DNA of 64,000 nucleotides from positions 1 to 64,000 of the forward strand of contig NZ_AUBL01000001.1 in assembly GCF_000429225.1 (NCBI RefSeq), read 5' to 3'. This DNA comes from Actinomyces dentalis DSM 19115. GTDB taxonomy: Bacteria > Actinomycetota > Actinomycetes > Actinomycetales > Actinomycetaceae. Shown in pieces: positions 28,612-36,803 of the stretch; positions within the stretch are counted from its first letter, which is position 1, and every line of letters starts with the position of its first letter. Below the pieces are notes generated by a model. It did no database searches. It was not told the origin of the DNA and was given only the letters and a program-made list of their open reading frames with translations. The position numbers and the translations under genes were made by a program.

Positions 28612-29331
28612 TCAGCCCAGCTGGGGCGCCGGGTCGGCCCGGGTGGGATCGGGCGCGGGCTCGTCGTCGGCGGTGAAGATCACCGGGATCTCGCCCAGAG
28701 TGGCCTCCCCCTCGCGGGCGGTGAGGAAGAGCAGCTCGTCGCCGCGCTCGAAGCGCTCGTCGGCGTCGGGGGTGATGGGGCGGTACTCGCGCAGGATCGC
28801 CGCCAGCACCGTGTGCGGGGGCAGCTCCACCTCGCTGACGAGCTCGCCGATGACGGGCGAGTCGTCGGGCAGGGTGAGCTCGTGCATGAGGGCGCCGGAC
28901 TGGTGGAAGGTGAACACCGACACGAGCGAGCCGACGCTGACCGCCTCCTCGACCAGCGCCGTCATGATGCGCGGGGTCGACACCGACACGTCCACGCCCC
29001 AGGCGTCGTCGAAGAGCCACTCGTTCTTGGGGTTGTTGACCCGCGCGACGGTGCGGGGCACCCCGTACTCGGTCTTGGACAGCAGGGAGATGACGAGGTT
29101 GGACTTGTCGTCGCCCGTGGCGGCCACGACGACGTCGGCGGTGCCGGCCCCGGCCTCCGCCAGGGCGTCGACGTCGCAGGCGTCGGCCAGCTGCCAGTCG
29201 GCGTCGGGTACCGAGGAGATGCGCATGGCGTCGGGGGAGCGGTCCACGAGGGTCACCTCGTGGCCGTGGCTGATGAGTTCGCGGGAGATGGACCGGCCCA
29301 CGGAGCCGGCTCCGGCGACGAGGATCTTCAT
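28612..29331 (-). CDS. TrkA-type RCK potassium regulatory protein (second gene)
   Basis: A 239-residue cytosolic RCK (KTN) protein: Rossmann motif GAGSVGRSISRELISHGHEV with the acidic VDRS end of strand 2, and a C-terminal TrkA-C domain (about 140-215, ALMHELTLPDDSPVIGE and RGDELLFLT). Such proteins gate K+ channels or transporters by binding NAD(H), ATP/ADP or c-di-AMP. It follows the other RCK gene after 3 bases, so both form one operon, like ceoBC of mycobacteria. The tail after residue 220 is acidic and Pro-rich. Confidence 0.9.
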   Translation of the reverse strand: MKILVAGAGSVGRSISRELISHGHEVTLVDRSPDAMRISSVPDADWQLADACDVDALAEAGAGTADVVVAATGDDKSNLVISLLSKTEYGVPRTVARVNNPKNEWLFDDAWGVDVSVSTPRIMTALVEEAVSVGSLVSVFTFHQSGALMHELTLPDDSPVIGELVSEVELPPHTVLAAILREYRPITPDADERFERGDELLFLTAREGEATLGEIPVIFTADDEPAPDPTRADPAPQLG

Positions 29332-29334
29332 GGC

Positions 29335-30000
29335 TCAGGCCTCCTGGACGGGCGGACGGGACAGGGCGCGCTGCACGGCGGTCAGCCTCTCGGTGGCCAC
29401 CGCCAGGTGGAGGCGGTCGTGCTCCTGGATCAGGGTGGTCCCGGTGGGCACCAGGGCCCCCGAGCCGCGCGAGATCCAGGCCACCCGCACGCCCAGCCGC
29501 TCCTCGATGGCGGTCACGGACGTGCCCACCCAGGCGTTGGACACGTCGGGCTGGACCAGGCCGACGGCGCCGGAGGGGTCCACGATCTCGCGGGCGATCC
29601 CGCCGGGCAGCATGCGGCGCATCATCTGCTCGGCCGTCTGCCGCACGGTCGCCACGGTGGGGATCCCCAGCCGCTCGTAGACGTCGGCGCGCCGGGCGTC
29701 GTAGATGCGGGCCACCACGTGCTCGATCCCGAAGGTCTCGCGCACCACCCTGGCGGCCACGATATTGGAGTTGTCCCCGTTGGACACGGCGGCGAAGGCG
29801 TAGGCCTCATCGATCCCGGCCTGCTCCAGGGCGTCGCGGTCGAAGCCGATGCCCTTGACCTTGCGCCCCTGGAAGTCGTGCGGCAGCCGCCGGAAGGCGT
29901 CGGACAGCTGATCGATGACGGACACCGAGTGGCCCATGCGGTCGAGCTGGGCGGCCATCGAGGCGCCCACGCGGCCGCAGCCCATAATGACGAAGTGCAC
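29335..30000 (-). CDS. TrkA-type RCK potassium regulatory protein (first gene)
   Basis: A 221-residue RCK protein starting with the strand and glycine loop HFVIMGCGRVGASMAAQLDR, followed by VIDQLSDAF at the cofactor-binding acid. A C-terminal TrkA-C domain is present. The GTG at 30000 is chosen because the Rossmann strand begins at once and a TACGGT box (30008-30013) lies 7 bases before it; the longer open frame adds a Pro/Arg-rich stretch with no support. The divergent gene encodes a KimA-like potassium importer, which is the probable partner. Confidence 0.9.
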   Translation of the reverse strand: MHFVIMGCGRVGASMAAQLDRMGHSVSVIDQLSDAFRRLPHDFQGRKVKGIGFDRDALEQAGIDEAYAFAAVSNGDNSNIVAARVVRETFGIEHVVARIYDARRADVYERLGIPTVATVRQTAEQMMRRMLPGGIAREIVDPSGAVGLVQPDVSNAWVGTSVTAIEERLGVRVAWISRGSGALVPTGTTLIQEHDRLHLAVATERLTAVQRALSRPPVQEA

Positions 30001-30007
30001 GGGCCCA

Positions 30008-30013
30008 ACCGTA
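30008..30013 (-). promoter_or_regulatory. -10 box of the RCK operon
   Basis: TACGGT on the minus strand, 7 bases before GTG 30000. Confidence 0.4.
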
Positions 30014-30087
30014 CCCCGGCCCGGGCCCCGGCGCCGACGGACGTGCCCGCCCCGGCGGGCCCGCTTGGCCCGGGGCGCCGTCGGACG

Positions 30088-30093
30088 TACCAT
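30088..30093 (+). promoter_or_regulatory. -10 box of the KimA-like gene
   Basis: TACCAT, 8 bases before GTG 30102; leaderless or nearly so. Confidence 0.4.
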
Positions 30094-30101
30094 TCGCTGA
30101 C

Positions 30102-32192
30102 GTGCGCGACTTCGCAGACCGCCTCAAACGGATCCTCGTCGGGCGCCCGGTCCCCAGCCAGGCCCTCGGCGAAACCCTCCTGCCCAAACGCATCGCCCTG
30201 CCGGTCTTCGCCTCCGACGCCCTGTCCTCCGTGGGCTACGCCCCCGACGAGGTCCTCATCACCCTGGCGGTCGCCGGCGTGGCCGCCACCGCCCTGTCCC
30301 CGTGGATCGCTTTGGCGGTCGTCGGCGTGCTCGTGGTCGTCGTGGCCTCCTACCGCCAGACCGTCCACGCCTACCCCTCCGGGGGCGGGGACTACGAGGT
30401 GGTCTCCACCAACCTCGGCCCCCACGCCGGCCTCCTGGTGGCCTCGGCCCTGCTGAGCGACTACGTGCTCACGGTCGCGGTCTCCGTGTCCTCGGGCACC
30501 GGCTACCTGGCCGCCGCCGTGCCGGGCCTGGCCCCCTACAAGGTGTCCATCGCCGTGGGCGTGGTCACGGTCCTGGCGGTGCTCAACCTGCGCGGCTCGC
30601 GCGAGTCCGGCAGCGCCTTCGCCATCCCCACCTACCTGTACATGGCCGCCATCGGCGTCACGGCCGTGACCGGCCTCGTCCAGGAGCTGACCGGCACCCT
30701 GGGGCGGGCGGCCAGTTCGGGGTACCAGATAGCGGTCGACGCCGACTGGGACCGGGGGCTGACCGGCCTGGCGGGCGCCTTCCTCATTCTGCGGGCCTTC
30801 TCCTCCGGCTGCGCCGCGCTGACGGGAGTGGAGGCCATCTCCAACGGCGTGCCCAGCTTCCAGCGCCCCAAGTCCCGCAACGCCGCCACCACGCTGCTGC
30901 TGCTGGGCTCCATCGCCGCGCTCATGCTCATGAGCATGATCCACCTGGCGGGCGCCACGCACGTGCAGATGGTCGAGGACCCCGCCACCCAGCTGCTGCA
31001 CGACGGCGAGCCCCTGGGCGGGGGGTACCACCAGGACCCCGTCATCGGGCAGATCGCCGCCACCGTGTTCTCCGGGTTCAGGCCGATGTTCTACCTCGTG
31101 ACCGCCGTGACCGGCCTCATCCTCGTCCTGGCCGCCAACACCGCCTTCAACGGCTTCCCGGTGCTGGCCAGCGTGCTGGGCCGCGACGAGTTCCTGCCCC
31201 GCCAGCTGTCCCAGAGGGGTGACCGCCTGGCCTACTCCAACGGCATCATCGTCCTGTGGCTGGGGGCGGTGGCCTTCATCGTCGGCTTCGGCGCCAACAC
31301 CAACCGGCTCATCCAGCTCTACATCGTGGGCGTGTTCATCTCCTTCACCCTGTCCCAGATCGGCATGGTGCGCCACTGGACCCGCGAGCTGACCACCGCC
31401 ACCGACCCCAGGGCGCGCGCGCGCATGCACCGCTCGCGCCTGATCAACGGCATCGGCGTGGTCGGCACCGGCACGGTCCTGATCATCGTGCTGGCCACCA
31501 AGTTCACCCGCGGCGCCTGGATCACCCTGACGATCATGGCGCTGCTGTACCTGGTCATGAACCGGATCCGGCGCCACTACCGGCGCGTGAGCGCGGAGCT
31601 GGCGATCTCCGACCTGCACGACGCGCGCGTGCTGCCCGCCCACGTGCACGCCATCGTCCTGGCCTCGCGCCTGCACCGGCCCACGCTGCGGGCCCTGACC
31701 TACGCCCAGTCCACCCACCCGACCTCCATCGAGGCCGTCACGGTGGACACCGGCGACGGCGGCGCGGACCGGCTCCTGGACGCCTGGGAGGAGGCGGAGC
31801 TGCCGGTGCCGCTGACCATCCTGGACTCGCCCTTCCGCGACATCACCCGCCCCATCATCTCCTACGTGCGCAGCGTGCGCCGCGAGTCCCCGCGCGACCT
31901 CGTCGTCGTCTTCCTGCCCGAGTACCTGGTGCGCCACTGGTGGGAGCAGATCCTCCACAACCAGACCGCGCTGCGGCTCAAGACGGCCCTGCTGTTCACC
32001 CCCGGCGTCGTCATGGCCTCGGTGCCCTGGCAGCTGGGGCTGCCCGGGGAGAGGCTCATCCACCACGGCGTGCGCGCCACCGCCCCCACCGGCATCGCCG
32101 ACGCCGACGCCGCCGCCCGGGCTGCCGACGCCGTGCGCCTGGCCCCCGCGGACGACGGCGCCGCCGGCGCCGGGACCGGAAGGACGCCATGA
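30102..32192 (+). CDS. APC-superfamily permease, probably KimA-like potassium importer
   Basis: A 696-residue membrane protein with about 12 hydrophobic segments up to residue 490 and a cytosolic C-terminal domain of about 200 residues. The N-terminus has DALSSVGYAPDEVL, closely matching the signature of KimA (YdaO) high-affinity K+/H+ symporters, and YPSGGGDYEVVS follows. The soluble tail (ARVLPAHVHAIVLASRLHRP and onward) resembles the KimA tail that binds c-di-AMP. Two RCK genes lie divergently next door, which supports a potassium role. Older annotations would call it only an amino acid permease. Its stop overlaps the methyltransferase start by 4 bases. Confidence 0.85.
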   Translation: MRDFADRLKRILVGRPVPSQALGETLLPKRIALPVFASDALSSVGYAPDEVLITLAVAGVAATALSPWIALAVVGVLVVVVASYRQTVHAYPSGGGDYEVVSTNLGPHAGLLVASALLSDYVLTVAVSVSSGTGYLAAAVPGLAPYKVSIAVGVVTVLAVLNLRGSRESGSAFAIPTYLYMAAIGVTAVTGLVQELTGTLGRAASSGYQIAVDADWDRGLTGLAGAFLILRAFSSGCAALTGVEAISNGVPSFQRPKSRNAATTLLLLGSIAALMLMSMIHLAGATHVQMVEDPATQLLHDGEPLGGGYHQDPVIGQIAATVFSGFRPMFYLVTAVTGLILVLAANTAFNGFPVLASVLGRDEFLPRQLSQRGDRLAYSNGIIVLWLGAVAFIVGFGANTNRLIQLYIVGVFISFTLSQIGMVRHWTRELTTATDPRARARMHRSRLINGIGVVGTGTVLIIVLATKFTRGAWITLTIMALLYLVMNRIRRHYRRVSAELAISDLHDARVLPAHVHAIVLASRLHRPTLRALTYAQSTHPTSIEAVTVDTGDGGADRLLDAWEEAELPVPLTILDSPFRDITRPIISYVRSVRRESPRDLVVVFLPEYLVRHWWEQILHNQTALRLKTALLFTPGVVMASVPWQLGLPGERLIHHGVRATAPTGIADADAAARAADAVRLAPADDGAAGAGTGRTP

Positions 32193-33574
32193 CCGCGAAT
32201 GCGACCCGGCCGCGCCAGGGGCGCGAGGAGATCGTCCTGACGGTGGGGCCGCCCGCCCACGGCGGGCACTGCGTGGCCCGCCCCGCCGACGACCCGTCCG
32301 GACGGGTCGTCTTCGTGCGCCACGCCCTGCCCGGCGAGACGGTGCGGGCGGTCATGACGGGGAAGAGCGCCAAGATCTGGCGGGCCGACGCCGTCGATGT
32401 GCTGTCGGCCTCGCCCGACCGCGTCGAGCCGCTCTGGCCCGAGGCCGGGCCCGGCGGGGTCGGCGGGGCGGAGCTGTGCCACGTCGCCCTGCCCGCCCAG
32501 CGCACCTGGAAGCGCTGGGTCCTGGCCGACTGCCTGCGGCGCATCGGCGGCGAGGATGTCGCCTCGGCCGTGGCGGCCCTGCCCGAGGCGACCGGCGCGG
32601 GGGCGGTCCCGGTCGAGCCCATGGCGAGCGAGGCGGCGGCGGAGGCGAGCGAGGCGGCGCGCGTGCGCGCCCGGGCCGGCACCGGCACCCGGACCAGGGT
32701 CGCCCTGGTCGTCGACGACGAGGGCCGGGCCGGCATGCACGCCTTCCGCTCCGGACGCGTCGTGCCGGTGCGCTCCCTGCCCCTGGCGGTCCCGGCCATC
32801 CGGGACCTGGGCCTGACCGAGCGCGCCGTGTGGCGCCGGCACTACCGGCCGGGCATGCGCGTGCGGGCCCTGGCCCCCGGCGTCGGCGAGCCGGTGGTGC
32901 TCCTGTCCGACGTCGAGGGGGACCGGGTCCTGACCGCGGCGGGGCGCCCCACCGGGCGCCGGCGCGTCGAGGAGGTCGTCGACGCCTCCGGCCTGGGGCT
33001 GGGCGAGCTGCGCTACAGCGTCCACGTCTCGGGCTTCTGGCAGGTCCACCGCGACGCCCCCGCCGCCCTGGTGGAGCGGGTCGTGCGCGCCGCCGTGCCG
33101 GATCCGGCGCGGGCCGGGGCCGCCCGGGTGCTGGAGCTGTACTCGGGGGCCGGCCTGCTCACCCTGCCCCTGGCCGCGCTGGGGTGCGAGATCCGCTCCC
33201 TGGAGGCCGACGAGCGGGCGGTGCGCGACGCCCGGCGCACCCTGCACGACTTCGGGGCGGCCCGTCTGCACGTGGGGCGGGCCGGCGCCGACTCCGTGGC
33301 CTCGCTCGGCTCCGGGTTCGGGCCGGGGCGGGACGGGCGGGCCGACGTCGTCGTCCTCGACCCGCCGCGCCGGGGCGCCGGCCGCGAGGTCGTGGAGGCC
33401 GTGGCCGCCCTGCGCCCGCGGCGCATCGTCCTGGTCGGCTGCGACCCGGCCGCCCTGGCCCGGGACCTGCGGACCTTCATCGGCCGCGACTGCCGGATCG
33501 TCGCCATGAGCGCGCTGGACATGTTCCCCCACACCCACCACTTCGAGACGATCGCGGTGCTCGAGGGCGCCTGA
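32189..33574 (+). CDS. TRAM-domain class I RNA methyltransferase (TrmA/RlmD family)
   Basis: A SAM-dependent uracil-C5 methyltransferase, 461 residues. An N-terminal TRAM RNA-binding domain (about 8-70, VGPPAHGGHCVAR and VFVRHALPGETV) precedes the catalytic domain: VLELYSGAGLLTLPLAALG (SAM loop), VVLDPPRRGAG, LVGCDPAALARDL with the catalytic Cys, and DMFPHTHHFETIAVLE at the end. Whether it modifies tRNA or 23S rRNA cannot be decided. GGAAGGA precedes the ATG, and it is coupled to the upstream permease, an arrangement conserved in actinobacteria. Confidence 0.9.
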   Translation: MTANATRPRQGREEIVLTVGPPAHGGHCVARPADDPSGRVVFVRHALPGETVRAVMTGKSAKIWRADAVDVLSASPDRVEPLWPEAGPGGVGGAELCHVALPAQRTWKRWVLADCLRRIGGEDVASAVAALPEATGAGAVPVEPMASEAAAEASEAARVRARAGTGTRTRVALVVDDEGRAGMHAFRSGRVVPVRSLPLAVPAIRDLGLTERAVWRRHYRPGMRVRALAPGVGEPVVLLSDVEGDRVLTAAGRPTGRRRVEEVVDASGLGLGELRYSVHVSGFWQVHRDAPAALVERVVRAAVPDPARAGAARVLELYSGAGLLTLPLAALGCEIRSLEADERAVRDARRTLHDFGAARLHVGRAGADSVASLGSGFGPGRDGRADVVVLDPPRRGAGREVVEAVAALRPRRIVLVGCDPAALARDLRTFIGRDCRIVAMSALDMFPHTHHFETIAVLEGA

Positions 33575-33609
33575 GCGCGGCCGGTCCGGCGGCGGGGAGA
33601 AGGGCCCGG

Positions 33610-33734
33610 CGGCGGGGGAGGGCGCCGTCGTCGCCGCCGAGTCCGCCCTGGGGGCGCATGGGTCCTCCTTGTGGGTCATGGACCTGGACGACTCCGGCGC
33701 GCTGCGCCTGTCGCACTGGGAGCCCGCGGCATGA
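33610..33734 (+). pseudogene. Possible remnant of a protein C-terminus
   Basis: Within the 397-base gap before aconitase, one frame reads GAVVAAESALGAHGSSLWV, then MDLDDSGALRLSHWEPAA and a stop. It looks like the tail of a coding gene, perhaps of a histidine phosphatase-like protein, but lacks a start or a body. The rest of the gap holds only the aconitase promoter region. Confidence 0.25.
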
Positions 33735-33850
33735 GCGGACCCGCCGGAGGATCGGCACGGGTGGCCGCACGTTAATCGGCCCCCGCCCCGCGGCGGACCC
33801 GACGGCGGGATCGGCGCCCTGCCGGGACTCCGCCGGGGCCGTGCGGCATA

Positions 33851-33882
33851 TTGACGCGGGATGACGGAACGTCGTCTAGCGT
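33851..33882 (+). promoter_or_regulatory. Putative promoter of acnA
   Basis: TTGACG (33851-33856) and TAGCGT (33877-33882) with a 20-base spacer, longer than usual. The leader to TTG 33972 would be about 80 bases. Confidence 0.35.
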
Positions 33883-33971
33883 GGGTCACGGCTTGACCGA
33901 GCAGGACCGGTCCCGCGCCCCCGCGCGGGCGCACGGCGGTCCGCTCTCCCTTGCGCAGAACAGGAGCGACG

Positions 33972-36668
33972 TTGACGAGCCTCGACACCTTCCACTCCCG
34001 CTCCACCCTCGACGTGGACGGCCGCAGCTACGAGATCTTCCGCCTGGACGCCGTGGACGGCCTGGAGCGGCTGCCCTACTGCCTCAAGGTCCTGGCTGAG
34101 AACCTGCTGCGCACCGAGGACGGCGCCAATGTCACCGCCGACCACGTGCGCGCCCTGGCCGCCTGGGACCCCGACGCCGAGCCGGACACCGAGATCCAGT
34201 TCACCCCCGCCCGCGTCATCATGCAGGACTTCACGGGCGTGCCCTGCATCGTGGACCTGGCCACCATGCGCGAGGCGGTGGCGGACCTGGGCGGCGACCC
34301 GAAGGTCATCAACCCACTGGCCCCCGCCGAGATGGTCATCGACCACTCCGTGCAGATCGACTCCTTCGGCCTGGCCTCCTCCCTGGAGATCAACAAGGAG
34401 CGCGAGTACGAGCGCAACGCCGAGCGCTACCAGTTCCTGCGCTGGGGGCAGGGCGCCCTGTCCAACTTCCGCGTCGTCCCGCCGGGCACCGGCATCGTCC
34501 ACCAGGTCAATATCGAGTACCTGGCCCGCACCGTCTTCACGCGCGAGATCGCCGGGCCCGACGGCGCGAGCGCCGTCCAGGCCTACCCCGACACCTGCGT
34601 GGGCACCGACTCCCACACCACCACGGTCAACGGCATGGGCGTGCTGGGCTGGGGCGTGGGGGGCATCGAGGCCGAGGCCGCCATGCTGGGCCAGAGCGTG
34701 TCCATGCTCATCCCCCGCGTGGTCGGCTTCAGGCTCACCGGCTCCATCCCGGCCGGGGCCACGGCCACCGACGTCGTGCTCACCATCACCCAGATGCTGC
34801 GCGCCCACGGGGTGGTGGGCAAATTCGTCGAGTTCTACGGCGAGGGCGTGGCGCAGGTGCCGCTGGCCAACCGCGCCACCATCGGCAATATGAGCCCCGA
34901 GTTCGGCTCGACCGCCGCCATCTTCCCCATCGACGAGGTGACCCTGGACTACCTGCGTCTGACCGGGCGCAGCGAGGAGAACGTGCGCCTGGTCGAGGAG
35001 TACACCAAGACCCAGGGCATGTGGCACGACCCGGGGCGCGAACCGGTGTTCTCCGAGTACCTGGAGCTGGATCTGGCCACGGTGGTGCCCTCCATCGCCG
35101 GGCCCAAGCGCCCCCAGGACCGCATCGAGCTGTCGGGGGCCAAGGCCTCCTTCGAGCGGACCCTGCCGACCTACGCCGCCCAGGCCCACAAGCCCACGCC
35201 GGTGACCCTGGCCGACGGCACGCTCACCGAACTCGACCACGGGCACGTGGCCATCGCCTCCATCACCTCGTGCACCAACACCTCCAACCCGAGTGTCATG
35301 GTCGCCGCCGGGCTGCTGGCCCGCAACGCCGTGGCCCGCGGCCTGCGGAGCAAACCGTGGGTCAAGACCTCCACGGCGCCCGGATCCCAGGTGGTCACCG
35401 ACTACTACGCCAAGGCGGGGCTGTGGCCGGCGCTGAACGCGCTGGGCTTCAACGTCGTGGGCTACGGCTGCGCCACGTGCATCGGCAACTCCGGGCCGCT
35501 GCCGGAGGAGATCTCGGCGGCCGTCAACGACGCCGATCTCGCCGTCGTCTCCGTGCTGTCCGGCAACCGCAACTTCGAGGGGCGCATCAACCCCGACGTC
35601 AAGATGAACTACCTGGCCTCCCCGCCGCTGGTCATCGCCTACGCCCTGGCCGGCACCATGGACTTCGACTTCGCCACCCAGCCGCTGGGGCGCGACGAGC
35701 AGGGCCGCGACGTCTTCCTGGCGGACATCTGGCCCGACCCCGCCGAGGTCCAGGCCACCATCGACGCCACCATCGACCGGCAGATGTACACCCGCGACTA
35801 CGCCGACGTGTTCGCCGGCGACGAGCGCTGGCAGGGCCTGGACACGCCCGAGGGGGAGACCTTCGCCTGGAACGAGGAGTCCACCTACGTGCGCAAGGCC
35901 CCCTTCTTCGAGGGGCTCACCATGGAGCTCACCCCGGTGACCGATATCCGCGGCGCCCGGGTGCTGGCGCTGCTGGGCGACTCGGTGACCACCGACCACA
36001 TCTCCCCGGCCGGCGCCATCAAGTCCGACTCCCCGGCGGGCCGCTACCTCGCCTCCCGGGGGGTGGCGCGCCGCGACTTCAACTCCTACGGCTCGCGCCG
36101 CGGCAACCACGAGGTCATGATCCGCGGCACCTTCGCCAATATCCGCCTGCGCAACCAGCTGCTCGACGGCGTCGAGGGCGGTTACACCCGCAACTTCCTC
36201 ACCGGCGAGCAGGAGTCGATCTTCGACGCCTCCCTGGCCTACCGGGCGGCCGGCGTCCCGCTGGTGGTGCTGGGCGGCAAGGAGTACGGCTCGGGCTCCT
36301 CGCGCGACTGGGCCGCCAAGGGCACCGCGCTGCTGGGGGTCAGGGCGGTCATCACCGAGTCCTTCGAGCGCATCCACCGCTCCAACCTCATCGGCATGGG
36401 GGTGGTGCCCCTGCAGTTCCCGGACGGGGAGTCGGCGGCGAGCCTGGGCCTGGACGGCACCGAGACCTTCTCCGTCACGGGGCTGACGGCGCTCAACGAG
36501 GGCGTCACGCCCCGGACCGTCGTCGTCAGGGCCGAGCGGGCCGACGGGTCGGTCGTCTCCTTCGACGCGACCGTGCGCATCGACACCCCTGGCGAGGCCG
36601 ACTACTTCCGCAACGGCGGCATCCTCCAGTACGTCCTGCGGGGCCTGGCGCGCGGCGAGTCGGCCTGA
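33972..36668 (+). CDS. acnA: Aconitate hydratase A
   Basis: TCA-cycle enzyme interconverting citrate and isocitrate through an Fe-S cluster, 898 residues, the usual AcnA/IRP1 length. Cluster ligands are the Cys of [11 protein letters not shown] (about residue 437) and the two of [11 protein letters not shown] (about 500). Other family motifs are [40 protein letters not shown] and [16 protein letters not shown]. The start is taken as TTG 33972, five bases after AGGAG; this gives the N-terminus TSLDTFHSR that fits the family, whereas the frame upstream has no good start. It is convergent with the first receptor-like gene. Confidence 0.95.
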   Translation: MTSLDTFHSRSTLDVDGRSYEIFRLDAVDGLERLPYCLKVLAENLLRTEDGANVTADHVRALAAWDPDAEPDTEIQFTPARVIMQDFTGVPCIVDLATMREAVADLGGDPKVINPLAPAEMVIDHSVQIDSFGLASSLEINKEREYERNAERYQFLRWGQGALSNFRVVPPGTGIVHQVNIEYLARTVFTREIAGPDGASAVQAYPDTCVGTDSHTTTVNGMGVLGWGVGGIEAEAAMLGQSVSMLIPRVVGFRLTGSIPAGATATDVVLTITQMLRAHGVVGKFVEFYGEGVAQVPLANRATIGNMSPEFGSTAAIFPIDEVTLDYLRLTGRSEENVRLVEEYTKTQGMWHDPGREPVFSEYLELDLATVVPSIAGPKRPQDRIELSGAKASFERTLPTYAAQAHKPTPVTLADGTLTELDHGHVAIASITSCTNTSNPSVMVAAGLLARNAVARGLRSKPWVKTSTAPGSQVVTDYYAKAGLWPALNALGFNVVGYGCATCIGNSGPLPEEISAAVNDADLAVVSVLSGNRNFEGRINPDVKMNYLASPPLVIAYALAGTMDFDFATQPLGRDEQGRDVFLADIWPDPAEVQATIDATIDRQMYTRDYADVFAGDERWQGLDTPEGETFAWNEESTYVRKAPFFEGLTMELTPVTDIRGARVLALLGDSVTTDHISPAGAIKSDSPAGRYLASRGVARRDFNSYGSRRGNHEVMIRGTFANIRLRNQLLDGVEGGYTRNFLTGEQESIFDASLAYRAAGVPLVVLGGKEYGSGSSRDWAAKGTALLGVRAVITESFERIHRSNLIGMGVVPLQFPDGESAASLGLDGTETFSVTGLTALNEGVTPRTVVVRAERADGSVVSFDATVRIDTPGEADYFRNGGILQYVLRGLARGESA

Positions 36669-36669
36669 G

Positions 36670-36701
36670 GTCACGGACGCCTCGGCCCAGGACAGGTCCC
36701 C
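36670..36701 (-). pseudogene. Fragment of a receptor-like paralog
   Basis: On the minus strand this reads GDLSWAEASVT, nearly the same as GDLSWAEVSV of the paralog at 46718-48442 (bases around 47055-47090 match closely). It lies between acnA and the first intact paralog, with no start, stop or flanking domain, so it is best seen as the last remains of an eighth copy. No other feature is visible in 36669-36803. Confidence 0.45.
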
Positions 36702-36803
36702 CCTGTCCGACACCTGCCGGTGGTGCACGGTCTTCGCCAACTCTCGGGGCGCGGGCGGCGAGTTCGCCTGATCCGGGTGCGTCCGAAAGCCTACCGACCA
36801 GCC

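Noticed and set aside
29622-32066. Minus-strand frame of 814 codons
   Set aside because: Antisense of the KimA-like gene and part of the RCK gene; composition is Gly/Val/His-rich without domain features.
33876-36740. Minus-strand frame of 954 codons
   Set aside because: Antisense of aconitase; only its first few codons (the GDLSWAE piece) are meaningful, as a paralog fragment.
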